From positions 124,001-188,000 of the forward strand of contig DATHDG010000014.1 in assembly GCA_035319125.1 (NCBI GenBank): 64,000 nucleotides of DNA, written 5' to 3'. Below, piece after piece: positions 1-7,872 of the stretch. The notes under the pieces were generated by a model that saw nothing but the letters and a program-made list of their open reading frames with translations, made no database searches and was not told where the DNA came from. The translations under genes were made by a program, and so were the position numbers. Position 1 is the stretch's first letter. Each line of letters opens with the position of its first letter. The stretch comes from Fen-1308 sp035319125 (lineage in GTDB: Bacteria > Nitrospirota > Thermodesulfovibrionia > Thermodesulfovibrionales > Dissulfurispiraceae).

Positions 1-560
1 CTATAGCAGGTGTCGCAGACAACGGAAGGATCGCGGTTCAAATGGCTCAAGAACTTATGCCGAACGTTGTTGTCATGGATATAGCGATGCCGGAACTGAA
101 CGGCATAGAGGCAACGAGGCAGATAATGGCCAAATGCCGTGATGCTAAAGTGCTTATTTTATCGATGCATGCAGACAGTCACTTTATATCCGGGGCTGTC
201 GAGGCGGGGGCTTCCGGCTATCTGATGAAAGACTGCTCGTTTGATGAACTTTTATCAGCAATTCGTTCACTGGCTCAAGGAAAAAATTATTTCAGTTCCG
301 AAGTTGCCGGCAATATAATCAGCGAATATATTGGTGGGAACATTAATGACCCTGTAGAGCGAGGAAGACTTTCATCAAGGGAGCGTGAAGTGCTGCAGTT
401 GTTGGCCGAGGGTAAATCATCTGCTCAGATCGCAGTCGTCCTAGGTGTGCATGAGAGAACGGTGGATGTCCATCGTCATAAGATTATGAAGAAGCTTGAC
501 CGCCACAATGTGGCAGAGCTTACAAAGTATGCGGTGCGTGAAGGATTAACTTCACTTTGA
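1..560 (+). CDS. NarL/FixJ-family response regulator, 5' end cut by window edge
   Basis: A DNA-binding response regulator of a two-component system. The open frame runs in from base 3 without a start, so the true N-terminus lies outside the window; an internal ATG at 42 falls inside the receiver domain and is not the start. The receiver domain shows the phospho-acceptor Asp in VVVMDIAMP, the switch Ser in LILSMHAD and the conserved Lys in GYLMKDC. The C-terminal part from about base 365 is a LuxR-type helix-turn-helix (LSSREREVLQLLAEGKS, then a VHERTVDVHRHKIMKKL-like recognition helix). Its sensor kinase would be expected outside the window. Seen: both domains. Target genes are unknown. Confidence 0.9.
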   Translation, partial: IAGVADNGRIAVQMAQELMPNVVVMDIAMPELNGIEATRQIMAKCRDAKVLILSMHADSHFISGAVEAGASGYLMKDCSFDELLSAIRSLAQGKNYFSSEVAGNIISEYIGGNINDPVERGRLSSREREVLQLLAEGKSSAQIAVVLGVHERTVDVHRHKIMKKLDRHNVAELTKYAVREGLTSL

Positions 561-739
561 TAGTTGCTGAGATATCATTCAGCGCTGATACTGATCATTG
601 GAATGGAATAGGATTGCTTTAAAAAAATAGGAAAACCGAATCAAACAGTTCCCATAAATAAATGGAAGTAAGCAAGCATAAAGTGATTTGGTACCACATA
701 TATAAGACCGGCAACATCAACTGTTGAAAGGAGGAAAAG

Positions 740-1570
740 ATGGCAATCCGGAAAAGTAAGAAAAGATCTTTGACAGTGTTGAAAAAACATGTTCGCAGAA
801 AATACGGATGGTTACCAGATATTCCTGACAGGAGGGACTATTTTCTTAGAGCAGTTATGAGGATTCCTGCAAAACTGCCTTCGTCTGTTGATTTGAGATC
901 ATTATGCTCAGCTGTGGAAGATCAGGGACAGTTGGGAAGTTGCACAGCTAATGCGCTAGTCGGCGGGCTGGAGTATCTTGAAAAGAAAGACAATGTGCTC
1001 TTTCAGGATCTCAGCAGGCTTTTCATTTACTATAATGAACGTGTAATAGAACATACTGTAGAGTCAGATTCCGGAGCTATGATCCGCGATGGAATAAAGA
1101 CACTGGCCAAGCAAGGAGTGTGTACTGAAGCAATGTGGCCATATGATATAGGTGAATTTACACAAAAACCAAGCGCTGAATGCTATAGGCAAGCCGCATC
1201 GCATCGAATAACTTCTTATTATCGTATTGAAACGGTCGATGAAATGCGAACATGCCTGGCAGAGGGGTTCCCGTTTGTTTTCGGATTTGCAGTATACGAA
1301 AGTTTCGAATCTCAGCAGGTTGCAAAGACTGGAGTTGTAAATATACCTAAAAAGGGAGAGAAATCGCTTGGAGGTCACGCTGTCATGGCCGTTGGTTACT
1401 ATGATTCAAAGAAGAGGTTTCTTATACGCAATTCCTGGGGAGACAAATGGGGAATGGATGGCTACTTTACAATACCTTACCAGTATCTTTCCGACAGAAA
1501 TCTGTCGGATGACTTTTGGACTATTCGTAGAGGCCAAAACATGATAAAAAGACCAAAGAGACTCGCTTAA
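740..1570 (+). CDS. Papain-like (C1A) cysteine protease
   Basis: A 276-residue peptidase of the papain family. The catalytic set is visible: oxyanion Gln62 and nucleophile Cys68 in DQGQLGSCTANA, His213 in GGHAVMAVGY and Asn231 in IRNSWGDKWG. The N-terminal YGWLPDIPDRRDY stretch is typical of bacterial C1A peptidases. I see no signal peptide or membrane segment; the N-terminus is very basic, so the mature enzyme is probably cytoplasmic or leaves by a non-Sec route. A GGAGG ribosome site sits just before the ATG. It stands alone between two regulator genes. Substrate unknown. Confidence 0.88.
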   Translation: MAIRKSKKRSLTVLKKHVRRKYGWLPDIPDRRDYFLRAVMRIPAKLPSSVDLRSLCSAVEDQGQLGSCTANALVGGLEYLEKKDNVLFQDLSRLFIYYNERVIEHTVESDSGAMIRDGIKTLAKQGVCTEAMWPYDIGEFTQKPSAECYRQAASHRITSYYRIETVDEMRTCLAEGFPFVFGFAVYESFESQQVAKTGVVNIPKKGEKSLGGHAVMAVGYYDSKKRFLIRNSWGDKWGMDGYFTIPYQYLSDRNLSDDFWTIRRGQNMIKRPKRLA

Positions 1571-1769
1571 CCCTGATAACTTATGTAGAGATCAGCGCAA
1601 TCTTTTGTGATAGCAAGGGATTGTTTGTACGTTACGTTGGCAGAGTAATCGAGCTTGTTGACGCATCTGCAGTCTATGCATCGCAGAGTAGTATCGAGGC
1701 TATGTCACCGGAATACTACTGAACTTTCTAGGCGTTTTAAAGTTGTGGATCGCGCATTGTAAAGGGCGG

Positions 1770-1799
1770 TTGCTGTCGGCATTACTGCTTCGATATAAT
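1770..1799 (+). promoter_or_regulatory. Sigma-70-type promoter of the two-component pair
   Basis: TTGCTG at 1770-1775 and TATAAT at 1794-1799 are 18 bases apart. A start about 7-9 bases past the -10 falls at or next to the ATG at 1808, and no Shine-Dalgarno sequence lies between, so the message may be leaderless. Confidence 0.55.
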
Positions 1800-1807
1800 A
1801 GACCGTT

Positions 1808-2509
1808 ATGGTACAGCCCATTTTACTTATAGAAGATGATCCCAAGATAGCCAAAGTTGTTAAGGTTTATCTCGAAGGGGCAGGCTATAAGGTAGTCTAT
1901 ATGGATGCGGGCAAGAAAGGCATAGAAGCTGCTATTAAGGAGCGCCCGCTGCTGGCTGTTTTAGATCTTATGCTGCCGGATGTAAGTGGTGAGGAGGTGT
2001 GCCAGGAGCTCAGGCAGATTGGTGACTTCCCTATAATCATGCTTACAGCAAAGGCTTCTGAAGAGGAGAGGGTGGCCGGGTTTGCGCTTGGAGCCGATGA
2101 CTATGTTGTAAAGCCTTTCAGTCCGCGGGAACTTGTATATCGTATCAAGGCTGTTTTGCGCAGACAGCAAAAGGGCGACCTTGAGAACGCCGAACCTTTG
2201 AGCTTCAACAAGAAGTCTCTGATAATTGACGGGCAAAGTTACGAAGTGAAGAAGGGTGGAGGCCAGATCAGCATTACACCTACGGAATTTAAAGTCCTTT
2301 ATATACTTGCAACACATCCAGGCAGGGTTTTCACACGGGAAGAGTTGGTCGAAAAGGCACTTGGCTATCAATTTGAAGGATACGAGCGAAGCATAGATGC
2401 TCACATAAAGAATATACGCCACAAGATAGAGGAAGACCCCAGGAACCCCGAATTTATCCTGACGATTTATGGAGTGGGATATCGCTTTTCGGGAAAGAAG
2501 GATGCTTAA
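1808..2509 (+). CDS. OmpR/PhoB-family response regulator
   Basis: A 233-residue regulator with an N-terminal receiver domain (acidic pair IEDD at residues 8-11, phospho-acceptor Asp53 in AVLDLMLPD, conserved Lys in DYVVKPFSP) and a C-terminal winged-helix domain (TPTEFKVLYILATHPG, SIDAHIKNIRHKIEEDP, YGVGYRF). Its stop overlaps the start of the histidine kinase gene, so the two are translationally coupled and form a cognate pair. The promoter leaves no room for a ribosome site. TTCAT repeats upstream of the small periplasmic protein gene at 3974 are possible targets. Confidence 0.93.
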   Translation: MVQPILLIEDDPKIAKVVKVYLEGAGYKVVYMDAGKKGIEAAIKERPLLAVLDLMLPDVSGEEVCQELRQIGDFPIIMLTAKASEEERVAGFALGADDYVVKPFSPRELVYRIKAVLRRQQKGDLENAEPLSFNKKSLIIDGQSYEVKKGGGQISITPTEFKVLYILATHPGRVFTREELVEKALGYQFEGYERSIDAHIKNIRHKIEEDPRNPEFILTIYGVGYRFSGKKDA

Positions 2510-3848
2510 GAATCTCTGGATCAAATTTCTAGTACTGCTCATAGCCGTTTCACTTATAGCACTCTCCGCAGCACTGTTACTCCGCGAACTCATGCTCAAA
2601 GACTTCAGGGAATATCTTGAAGGCGAGCGCGAAGACCGAATTTACTGGATCACAGCCGCAATGGAAAGTTCCTATGATAAGAATGAAGGCTGGTTGAGAA
2701 AAGATGTGTCTGAGAATATGATTTGGGCATTGATGCTGGGATATGATGTCAAGCTATATGATGTTAATGGAACATTAGTTATTGAGACTGAGAATGCAAT
2801 CGATGAGCAATCACAGGCTGTTGTACGCAGAATTATGGCCCTTTCTGACTTTGATGAGAGGAGAACTGCAGAAAAGTTTATTCCCTATCCTTTATTTTTG
2901 GGAGGCGAGCAGATAGGCCGCCTCGACGTTGGCTTGTTGAGACCGCGGAAAGAAGGAGTCTTTGTAAACAGGTCAAACAGGCTGCTTCTATATTCACTCT
3001 TTGCGCTTGGAGGTATTGCTCTTTTTCTGAGTGTAGTATTTTCTAGGATGTTGACCAATCCCATCAAAAGGCTGACGAATGCAGCTACCGATATTAGCAG
3101 CGGCAATCTGAAAAGTCGAGTGAATATCGGCGGTAGAGGTGAGATCGCAGAGCTCGCGGATGCTTTTAACCGGATGGCACAATCTCTCGAAATGCAGGAT
3201 TCCCTGCGACGAAAACTGACGACCAATATTGCTCATGAGTTGAGGACGCCGCTTAGTGCGATTCGCGGCGAGCTGGAAGCGATGATTGACGGATTAATTC
3301 CATTGGACAGGGAGCATATTCAATCGCTCTATGCCGAGATCGGCAGACTAAAAAAAATCATTGAAGGCATAGAAGAACTGGCGCAGGCGGAGGCAAGCAG
3401 CCGTTATCTCCGCAAGACGGTATTTGATTTGAGACAATTCCTTGAAGGCATTGTCGAACGGTTCGGCAGGCTGTTTGATGAAAGCGGTGTAAAGCTCGAG
3501 CTTCATTGCGATGACAAATTACGCATAACTGCTGACCCTGACCGACTGAGTCAGATAATTATCAACTTATTGTCCAATGCCCTGAAGGCTTCTCAGCGCG
3601 GCGGATTTGTGATGATAAAGGCGGCAGCTGTTCATAATAAGACAGTTATTTCAGTCAGCGACAATGGCAGCGGTATCAAAAAAGAAGATATGCAGCTTAT
3701 ATTTGAAAGATTTTTCAGAGGATCAAAAGGCGGTCTCGGCATAGGCCTTACGATTGTAAAAGAGCTGGTAGAAGCTCATGGAGGGACAATCAATGTTGAA
3801 AGCGAGTATGGCAAGGGGACTGTATTTACATTGACACTGCCCGAATAG
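2502..3848 (+). CDS. HAMP-containing sensor histidine kinase
   Basis: The membrane sensor partner of the preceding regulator, about 448 residues. I chose ATG 2502, which overlaps the regulator stop (ATGCTTAA) and has GGAAAGAAGG just upstream. Order: transmembrane segment at about residues 5-25, a periplasmic region of about 140 residues, a second membrane segment near 165-190, a HAMP linker, the phospho-accepting His in NIAHELRTPLSAIRGELEAM, and an ATPase domain with NLLSNALKA (N box), DNGSGIKKED (G1) and GGLGIGLTIV (G2). The periplasmic ligand is unknown. Confidence 0.92.
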   Translation: MLKNLWIKFLVLLIAVSLIALSAALLLRELMLKDFREYLEGEREDRIYWITAAMESSYDKNEGWLRKDVSENMIWALMLGYDVKLYDVNGTLVIETENAIDEQSQAVVRRIMALSDFDERRTAEKFIPYPLFLGGEQIGRLDVGLLRPRKEGVFVNRSNRLLLYSLFALGGIALFLSVVFSRMLTNPIKRLTNAATDISSGNLKSRVNIGGRGEIAELADAFNRMAQSLEMQDSLRRKLTTNIAHELRTPLSAIRGELEAMIDGLIPLDREHIQSLYAEIGRLKKIIEGIEELAQAEASSRYLRKTVFDLRQFLEGIVERFGRLFDESGVKLELHCDDKLRITADPDRLSQIIINLLSNALKASQRGGFVMIKAAAVHNKTVISVSDNGSGIKKEDMQLIFERFFRGSKGGLGIGLTIVKELVEAHGGTINVESEYGKGTVFTLTLPE

Positions 3849-3863
3849 GCAGGTCAGACGCAA

Positions 3864-3904
3864 TTCATAATTGTTCATATTCCATTCGTTTGCTGTTCAT
3901 AATT
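3864..3904 (+). promoter_or_regulatory. TTCAT direct repeats, possible response-regulator site
   Basis: TTCATAATT (3864-3872), TTCATATT (3874-3881) and TTCATAATT (3896-3904) are direct repeats spaced 10 and 22 bases, one and two helical turns. OmpR-family regulators usually bind such tandem repeats, and one is encoded immediately upstream. A TTTAAT -10-like element follows near 3916. Confidence 0.4.
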
Positions 3905-3973
3905 ATTTGATATCCTTTAATCGTGATAAGGGGCGAGACAGTGAAAAATAAAAAGGGAAGGAGGTGAAATTAT

Positions 3974-4207
3974 ATGAAAAAGATTCTTGCGGTATTGGTG
4001 GTCGTTGTGTTTACGCTGGCGTTGGCCGGTCTTAGTATTGCTGCCGATAAGGGCACAATAACCAAGATCGAGGGTAGCAAGATTACTGTCAAGACAGCGG
4101 ATGGTAAAGAAACAACAGCCACTGGAGATGCTGGTCTTAAGGTCGGTGACAAAGTTACTGTAAAGGACGGGAAGATCGTTAAGAAGAAAGCGGTAGAAGG
4201 TTGCTAA
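3974..4207 (+). CDS. Small secreted basic protein, unknown
   Basis: A 77-residue protein with a clear Sec signal peptide (MKKILAVLVVVVFTLALAG, cleavage near SIAADKG) and a mature part of about 53 residues rich in Lys, Thr and Val, with repeated strand-like segments (GTITKIEGSKITVKT, VGDKVTVKDGKIVKK) that suggest a small beta-barrel. It ends in a single Cys. A strong AAGGAGGTG site precedes the ATG. It lies 53 bases before a triheme cytochrome gene and is probably co-transcribed with it. I do not recognise a function. Confidence 0.75.
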   Translation: MKKILAVLVVVVFTLALAGLSIAADKGTITKIEGSKITVKTADGKETTATGDAGLKVGDKVTVKDGKIVKKKAVEGC

Positions 4208-4221
4208 GATAATAACGAAGA

Positions 4222-4245
4222 GGGGCAGGGTGGAATCCCTGCCCC
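4222..4245 (+). other. Perfect hairpin between the small protein and cytochrome genes
   Basis: GGGGCAGGG (4222-4230) and CCCTGCCCC (4237-4245) form a 9-base-pair stem with a 6-base loop. No T-run follows; the ribosome site of the cytochrome gene comes next. It could set mRNA stability or partial termination. Confidence 0.6.
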
Positions 4246-4260
4246 GCGGAGGACAAGGCA

Positions 4261-4575
4261 ATGAAAATCGCGGTATTGGCTGTAATGGTGGTTGCCATGG
4301 TGGCGCTAATCGGAACGTCATGGGCTGTCCCCCCCGGCAAGACGGTCGAGTTTGCGGGTGAGAAGAGCCCTGGCAAGGTAGTATTCGACGGCAAGATCCA
4401 TGCTGACAAGGGTTTGAAATGTAAAGACTGTCATGCCAAATTGTTTAAAATGAAAAAGGGAGTGGCAAAGATAACTCAGGCTGATCATAAGAAATCAAAA
4501 TTATGTTTCGCATGTCACAACGGGAAAAAGGCTTTTGCAGCCGCGAACAACTGCACTAAATGTCATAAGAAATAA
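4261..4575 (+). CDS. Periplasmic triheme c-type cytochrome (c7-like)
   Basis: A 104-residue electron carrier with a Sec signal peptide (cleavage near GTSWA) and three heme-binding motifs: CKDCH, CFACH and CTKCH, the last at the extreme C-terminus. Extra histidines (GKIHADKG, ADHKKS) can supply the sixth iron ligands, as in the c3/c7 cytochromes of dissimilatory metal- and sulfate-reducing bacteria. The length is normal for a triheme c7 protein. A GGAGG site precedes the ATG. The preceding gene and the upstream two-component system suggest regulated periplasmic electron transfer; the redox partner is not evident. Confidence 0.9.
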   Translation: MKIAVLAVMVVAMVALIGTSWAVPPGKTVEFAGEKSPGKVVFDGKIHADKGLKCKDCHAKLFKMKKGVAKITQADHKKSKLCFACHNGKKAFAAANNCTKCHKK

Positions 4576-4580
4576 TTGCG

Positions 4581-4611
4581 GCCGGAAAGGGCTTGGGACA
4601 CCCTTTCCGGC
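4581..4611 (+). terminator. Hairpin after the cytochrome gene
   Basis: GCCGGAAAGGG (4581-4591) pairs perfectly with CCCTTTCCGGC (4601-4611). The position six bases after the stop fits a terminator, but there is no U-rich tail. Confidence 0.55.
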
Positions 4612-4700
4612 ATATTGCATGCAGGATGTATAACTGAAAGCGGTTGTAATTAAATGTGATATAATGATTTAGTTTGCGCATGGGAGAGGGTTCATCGAGT

Positions 4701-5036
4701 ATGGGATTTAGATCGTCAGTTTATGCAATTTTCACTATATTGCTTGCATTTGTAATTTGGGCCGCTTCTTTTTGTCCAGTTGCATCCGGCGAAATGAGGC
4801 AAAAGGCCTTTCCATATGGGGAAACCAGAGGCGGCTATGGTGAACGGAAAGCTGTGTCCAACGGTGAGGAGGCCAGAAGGATGATCAAGGATTATTTTTC
4901 TGGCAGGGATGTGAGGATTGGCGATATACGTGAAAGAGAGCTTTTTTTCGAAGCTGATATCAGGGATAAGCGCGGCGCCCTTGTGGACAAAGTTATCATA
5001 GATAAAAGGACCGGCAGGATAAGGTCGACTTATTGA
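4701..5036 (+). CDS. Secreted or membrane-anchored PepSY-like small protein
   Basis: About 111 residues from ATG 4701, which has a GGGAGAGGG ribosome site 10 bases upstream; a TTG at 4674 and an ATG at 4680 are in-frame alternatives. A hydrophobic segment (about residues 6-26) acts as signal peptide or anchor. The C-terminal 50 residues, with an ARRMIKDYFSGRD helix followed by strands ending VIIDKRTGRIRSTY, resemble a single PepSY repeat, a periplasmic binding module often near heme or metal proteins. The resemblance is by eye only. A TATAAT at 4660-4665 is a likely -10. Confidence 0.6.
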   Translation: MGFRSSVYAIFTILLAFVIWAASFCPVASGEMRQKAFPYGETRGGYGERKAVSNGEEARRMIKDYFSGRDVRIGDIRERELFFEADIRDKRGALVDKVIIDKRTGRIRSTY

Positions 5037-5094
5037 TTCTGTCAGTTGTACATTGCTGGAATTAAAATGCTTAAGCAGTCACGTCTTTACTATG

Positions 5095-5682
5095 TCACAT
5101 CATAGCAAGAATAGTCATCATTGCCGCCGACCACAATATATCCAACGGGGCCTGCATTGCCGCAGAGGAGTCAAAGAGCAGGTCGGCGCGAGCCTGGAAT
5201 TCATCATCCTGCTCCCATAGAATCAGGCAGACCGGAATCCTGGGGAGTGGCAGCAATTGCAGCGATGCGTCTCCAAAGGAGGCCGGCTTCCCGCCAAGGT
5301 CAGCTCCTCTCTGAAGAAATAAGTCCGAATTAACGCTGTATTTTGCGGCAAGTCCATCTAGCGGCAAAGCATGCGTACTACTGAAAAAGGCCTGACCGCC
5401 TTTAAGATCAGACGGCTTTATCAGGCGGCCGGCGGGTTGTATTTCTATTGCAGTACTCAAATAGTATAGTGCGGAGAATCTGAAAAAGTAGCCCAATCGT
5501 TCCAGAAAAAGATCGTCGCCTTCTATTTGATCCCGGTCAAGCATTAGAGAAACATCCCTCCCCAAAGAGCGAACGATATATTTACGTTCTACAGCCTTAT
5601 ACTTGACTGCAGCCCGTTTGCAGACATCTTCAGGGTCTAGTGTTTTCAGTAATTCCCAGGCTTTTGTTTCTCCAATTGACAT
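5095..5682 (-). CDS. DUF3786-type protein
   Basis: A 195-residue soluble protein that I recognise as DUF3786-like, a family found mostly in anaerobes and sometimes joined to corrinoid/Fe-S protein modules. Visible family features are the early KRAAVKY segment, the LGYFFRFSALYYLSTA helix, the GGQAFFSSTHALPLD turn and the PRIPVCLILWEQDDEF strand with downstream LFDSSA. No metal-binding cysteine cluster is present in this copy. It begins 36 bases after the Smr gene ends, on the same strand. Biochemical role unknown. Confidence 0.7.
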   Translation of the reverse strand: MSIGETKAWELLKTLDPEDVCKRAAVKYKAVERKYIVRSLGRDVSLMLDRDQIEGDDLFLERLGYFFRFSALYYLSTAIEIQPAGRLIKPSDLKGGQAFFSSTHALPLDGLAAKYSVNSDLFLQRGADLGGKPASFGDASLQLLPLPRIPVCLILWEQDDEFQARADLLFDSSAAMQAPLDILWSAAMMTILAMM

Positions 5683-5717
5683 ATGCGATTATATACGATT
5701 AGGGCAAAAAGATTTTT

Positions 5718-6398
5718 TCAAGATAGCTTTTTGTTTATGCGGTATTCTCTGAGCAGGACATAGACGGCACCGAGCCCGCCGTCGCATCTGCGTGCTGTTG
5801 AAAAGGCGACCACATTCTTGCGGTATTTGCCGGATAGCCATTTCACGAGAGATATTTTCAAAACTGGTCCCTTTGGCGATTTTAGCCCTCGGCCATGTAT
5901 AATCTTGACGCATCTCAGGCCACTATTAACCGATGACCTGAGGAAATCGCTGATTTTAGCCTCGGCTTCGTCCACTGTGTAACCATGAAGATCAATATAA
6001 TCCTGAATTGCAAATCTGCCTTCATGGAGCTTTTTTGCGACAGCAGATGTATAGCCTGCTTTCAGATTTGTCCATTCTACATATTCCTGAGTATCTTCTA
6101 ACTTGATCGGTCGCTTGCCGCTTGATATCTCTGAGAGGACTCTCGCTGCTTCTTCATCGGGGTGTACGAGTCTATTCATATGCGAAATACCCCTGCGCCT
6201 TACCGGAATTTTACGATATTCCTCTATCTCTCTCACGTCTCGCATTTCTGCCCGGAAGAGTTGTTCATCATCCGCAATTATTTCGAAGCCTATGTTTTTT
6301 CCAGGCGTATCAGTCCTGATACTCCCCGATGTGATTATATCCCCAAGGTTTCTGAAGGGACGAAAGGAAAAATCCTCGATCTTTTTCTTTCTTGCCAT
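5718..6398 (-). CDS. Smr-domain protein
   Basis: About 226 residues. I chose the ATG at 6398 because an AGAGGT site lies 8 bases upstream; the ATG at 6404 would be almost on top of that site. The C-terminal 90 residues form a Smr domain, with the signature DLHGYTVDEAEAKI, then VKIIHGRGL and ARRCDGGLGAVYVLLRE. Smr domains are nucleic-acid endonuclease or binding modules found alone or at the end of MutS2. The N-terminal 120 residues are charged and of unknown fold. Likely a cytoplasmic nuclease-like protein; no MutS2 portion is present. Confidence 0.85.
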   Translation of the reverse strand: MARKKKIEDFSFRPFRNLGDIITSGSIRTDTPGKNIGFEIIADDEQLFRAEMRDVREIEEYRKIPVRRRGISHMNRLVHPDEEAARVLSEISSGKRPIKLEDTQEYVEWTNLKAGYTSAVAKKLHEGRFAIQDYIDLHGYTVDEAEAKISDFLRSSVNSGLRCVKIIHGRGLKSPKGPVLKISLVKWLSGKYRKNVVAFSTARRCDGGLGAVYVLLREYRINKKLS

Positions 6399-6489
6399 CA
6401 CCATGACCTCTAGTTTAATTATAACAAACGAAGAATCGTGCTTTGCTGAAACGGGCGCAAGTCGTTAGAATGCAATGAAGGAGACAATT

Positions 6490-6936
6490 ATGCCACATGC
6501 TGGGTTGATGAACGAGAGGGAGATGGGGCCTGAAGAGGGGCCATTATTCAGGGCGAAACTTCACATCAGGGGAGGAAAACGCAGGCTTCTGGAGGGTAAA
6601 ATTGCGGCCGGGATTATTACGATTTATGACGCGCTCAGCGGCGCCATGGAATGGTACGTTTCCTCGTCTGAGCGAATGAAATTGCTGTCGCCGAAAGAAG
6701 ATGATGATCTTAACGATGAGCATACCGTCTATAGATTGCTGGTACTGTCCAAGGTGCTTGACGGCAGGTTTGATTTTGAAGCCTTTGACCAGTTGGTGGA
6801 AAGGGCTCTGCATGATGATTTGCGCGGATATGATTTCAAAGATGCTTTGGGTGGTATAGAGTCGGTGATGCTTCAACTTGGCATCATGCCTTTTGATGAA
6901 GCTGCCCTGCCTCCGGAGGACCCGGCAACATATTAG
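6490..6936 (+). CDS. Conserved-looking hypothetical protein
   Basis: About 148 residues, acidic. ATG 6490 is preferred over 6475 because AAGGAGA lies 7 bases before it. No signal peptide or membrane segment. The segment KIAAGIITIYDALSGAMEWYV followed by an acidic DEHTVYRLLVLSKVLDG helix suggests an all-alpha soluble protein. It is the only plus-strand gene in this stretch and its stop overlaps the stop of the convergent RidA gene by four bases. I do not recognise the family. Confidence 0.6.
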   Translation: MPHAGLMNEREMGPEEGPLFRAKLHIRGGKRRLLEGKIAAGIITIYDALSGAMEWYVSSSERMKLLSPKEDDDLNDEHTVYRLLVLSKVLDGRFDFEAFDQLVERALHDDLRGYDFKDALGGIESVMLQLGIMPFDEAALPPEDPATY

Positions 6937-7394
6937 ATTTCTATCTCGAATATGAAGTCTATTTCAATCGGAGAATTTAGCGGGAGCGAGAAGACCCCTA
7001 CTGCTGACCTGGCGTGCCTGCCAGCCTCACCGAAAATTTCGAAAAGCAGATCCGACGCAGCATTCAGCACCTTGGGCTGGTCTGTAAAGTCTTCAGAGGA
7101 TGCCACATACCCGTTCAGCTTCACGCATCTGCGTACTGTATTCAGGTCGTCTACTGCTGCTTTGAGTATTGATAAGGCGTTCACGACAATCTGCTTTGCG
7201 CCTTCTTTGGCTTCCTCCAGAGACACTGTATCTCCAACGCGTCCGGATTTGGTAAGGCAGCCGTTTCTTAGCGGCAGCACCCCGCTTAAAAACAGAAGAT
7301 TTCCTGTCCGGACGAACGGAACGTAAGCGCCTAGTGGCTTCGGAGCTTCAGGCAACCGGATGCCGAGTTCTTTCAATCTGCCATCTATGTTCAT
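6933..7394 (-). CDS. RidA/YjgF-family deaminase-like protein
   Basis: A 153-residue member of the RidA family, which hydrolyses reactive enamine/imine intermediates released by PLP enzymes, protecting e.g. branched-chain amino acid synthesis. The family arginine lies in HARSAVGVFSLPLNSPIEID, the usual C-terminal signature; LFLSGVLPLRNG near residue 35 is also typical. The length matches the longer subgroup (about 150 rather than 125 residues). Its start overlaps the thioesterase stop by four bases (ATGA), so the two are translationally coupled. Confidence 0.85.
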   Translation of the reverse strand: MNIDGRLKELGIRLPEAPKPLGAYVPFVRTGNLLFLSGVLPLRNGCLTKSGRVGDTVSLEEAKEGAKQIVVNALSILKAAVDDLNTVRRCVKLNGYVASSEDFTDQPKVLNAASDLLFEIFGEAGRHARSAVGVFSLPLNSPIEIDFIFEIEI

Positions 7395-7792
7395 TTCGGC
7401 GCTCCAGCTGGCCTCAAAGCTTCAAATTGTTCAGGCAGGCGTTGGGGTTTGCCATCGGAGCCGATGCACGCAAGAGTCAGGCTAGCATCCACCAGTAATG
7501 AGCCTTCTCTCAGTATCCTGTTTCTGACAGTCATGCTGGCATTTCGCATCTCCTCCACCTCAGTTGTCACATCGATGACCTCGCCCAGGCGCGCTGCCTT
7601 CTTGTAGTTGATATCAACATGGGTTACGACGAAGAATATTCCATTGTTGTGATGATCCGCAACGCTGATGCCGTGATCAGCCAGAAACTCTGTCCTTGCC
7701 CGCTCCATATACCTGAGATAATTTGCATAATAGACTACACCGCCGGCGTCGGTGTCCTCGTAATAAACCTTGACTTTGATACCGTGTGCCAT
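7391..7792 (-). CDS. YbgC-type acyl-CoA thioesterase
   Basis: A 133-residue single hot-dog thioesterase of the YbgC/4-hydroxybenzoyl-CoA type. The signature YYEDTDAGGVVYYANYLR with the catalytic Asp in EDTDAGG is at residues 10-27, followed by YMERARTEFL. It hydrolyses short-chain or aromatic acyl-CoA in the cytoplasm; YbgC is often linked to the cell envelope Tol system, but no tol genes are near here. It is translationally coupled to the RidA gene downstream. Confidence 0.87.
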   Translation of the reverse strand: MAHGIKVKVYYEDTDAGGVVYYANYLRYMERARTEFLADHGISVADHHNNGIFFVVTHVDINYKKAARLGEVIDVTTEVEEMRNASMTVRNRILREGSLLVDASLTLACIGSDGKPQRLPEQFEALRPAGAPK

Positions 7793-7872
7793 GCCTGTCC
7801 CTTTCGAAAACCAATTGAACCGATTTCCGGATATTATAGCTGGAACAGCATTGGCATGTGAACTCGTGCGTA

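Noticed and set aside
1961..2599. A 212-codon open frame antisense to the response regulator gene
   Set aside because: It mirrors the codon pattern of the plus-strand gene, has no ribosome site or domain, and overlaps a clear two-component gene. The same applies to most other long antisense frames in the window.
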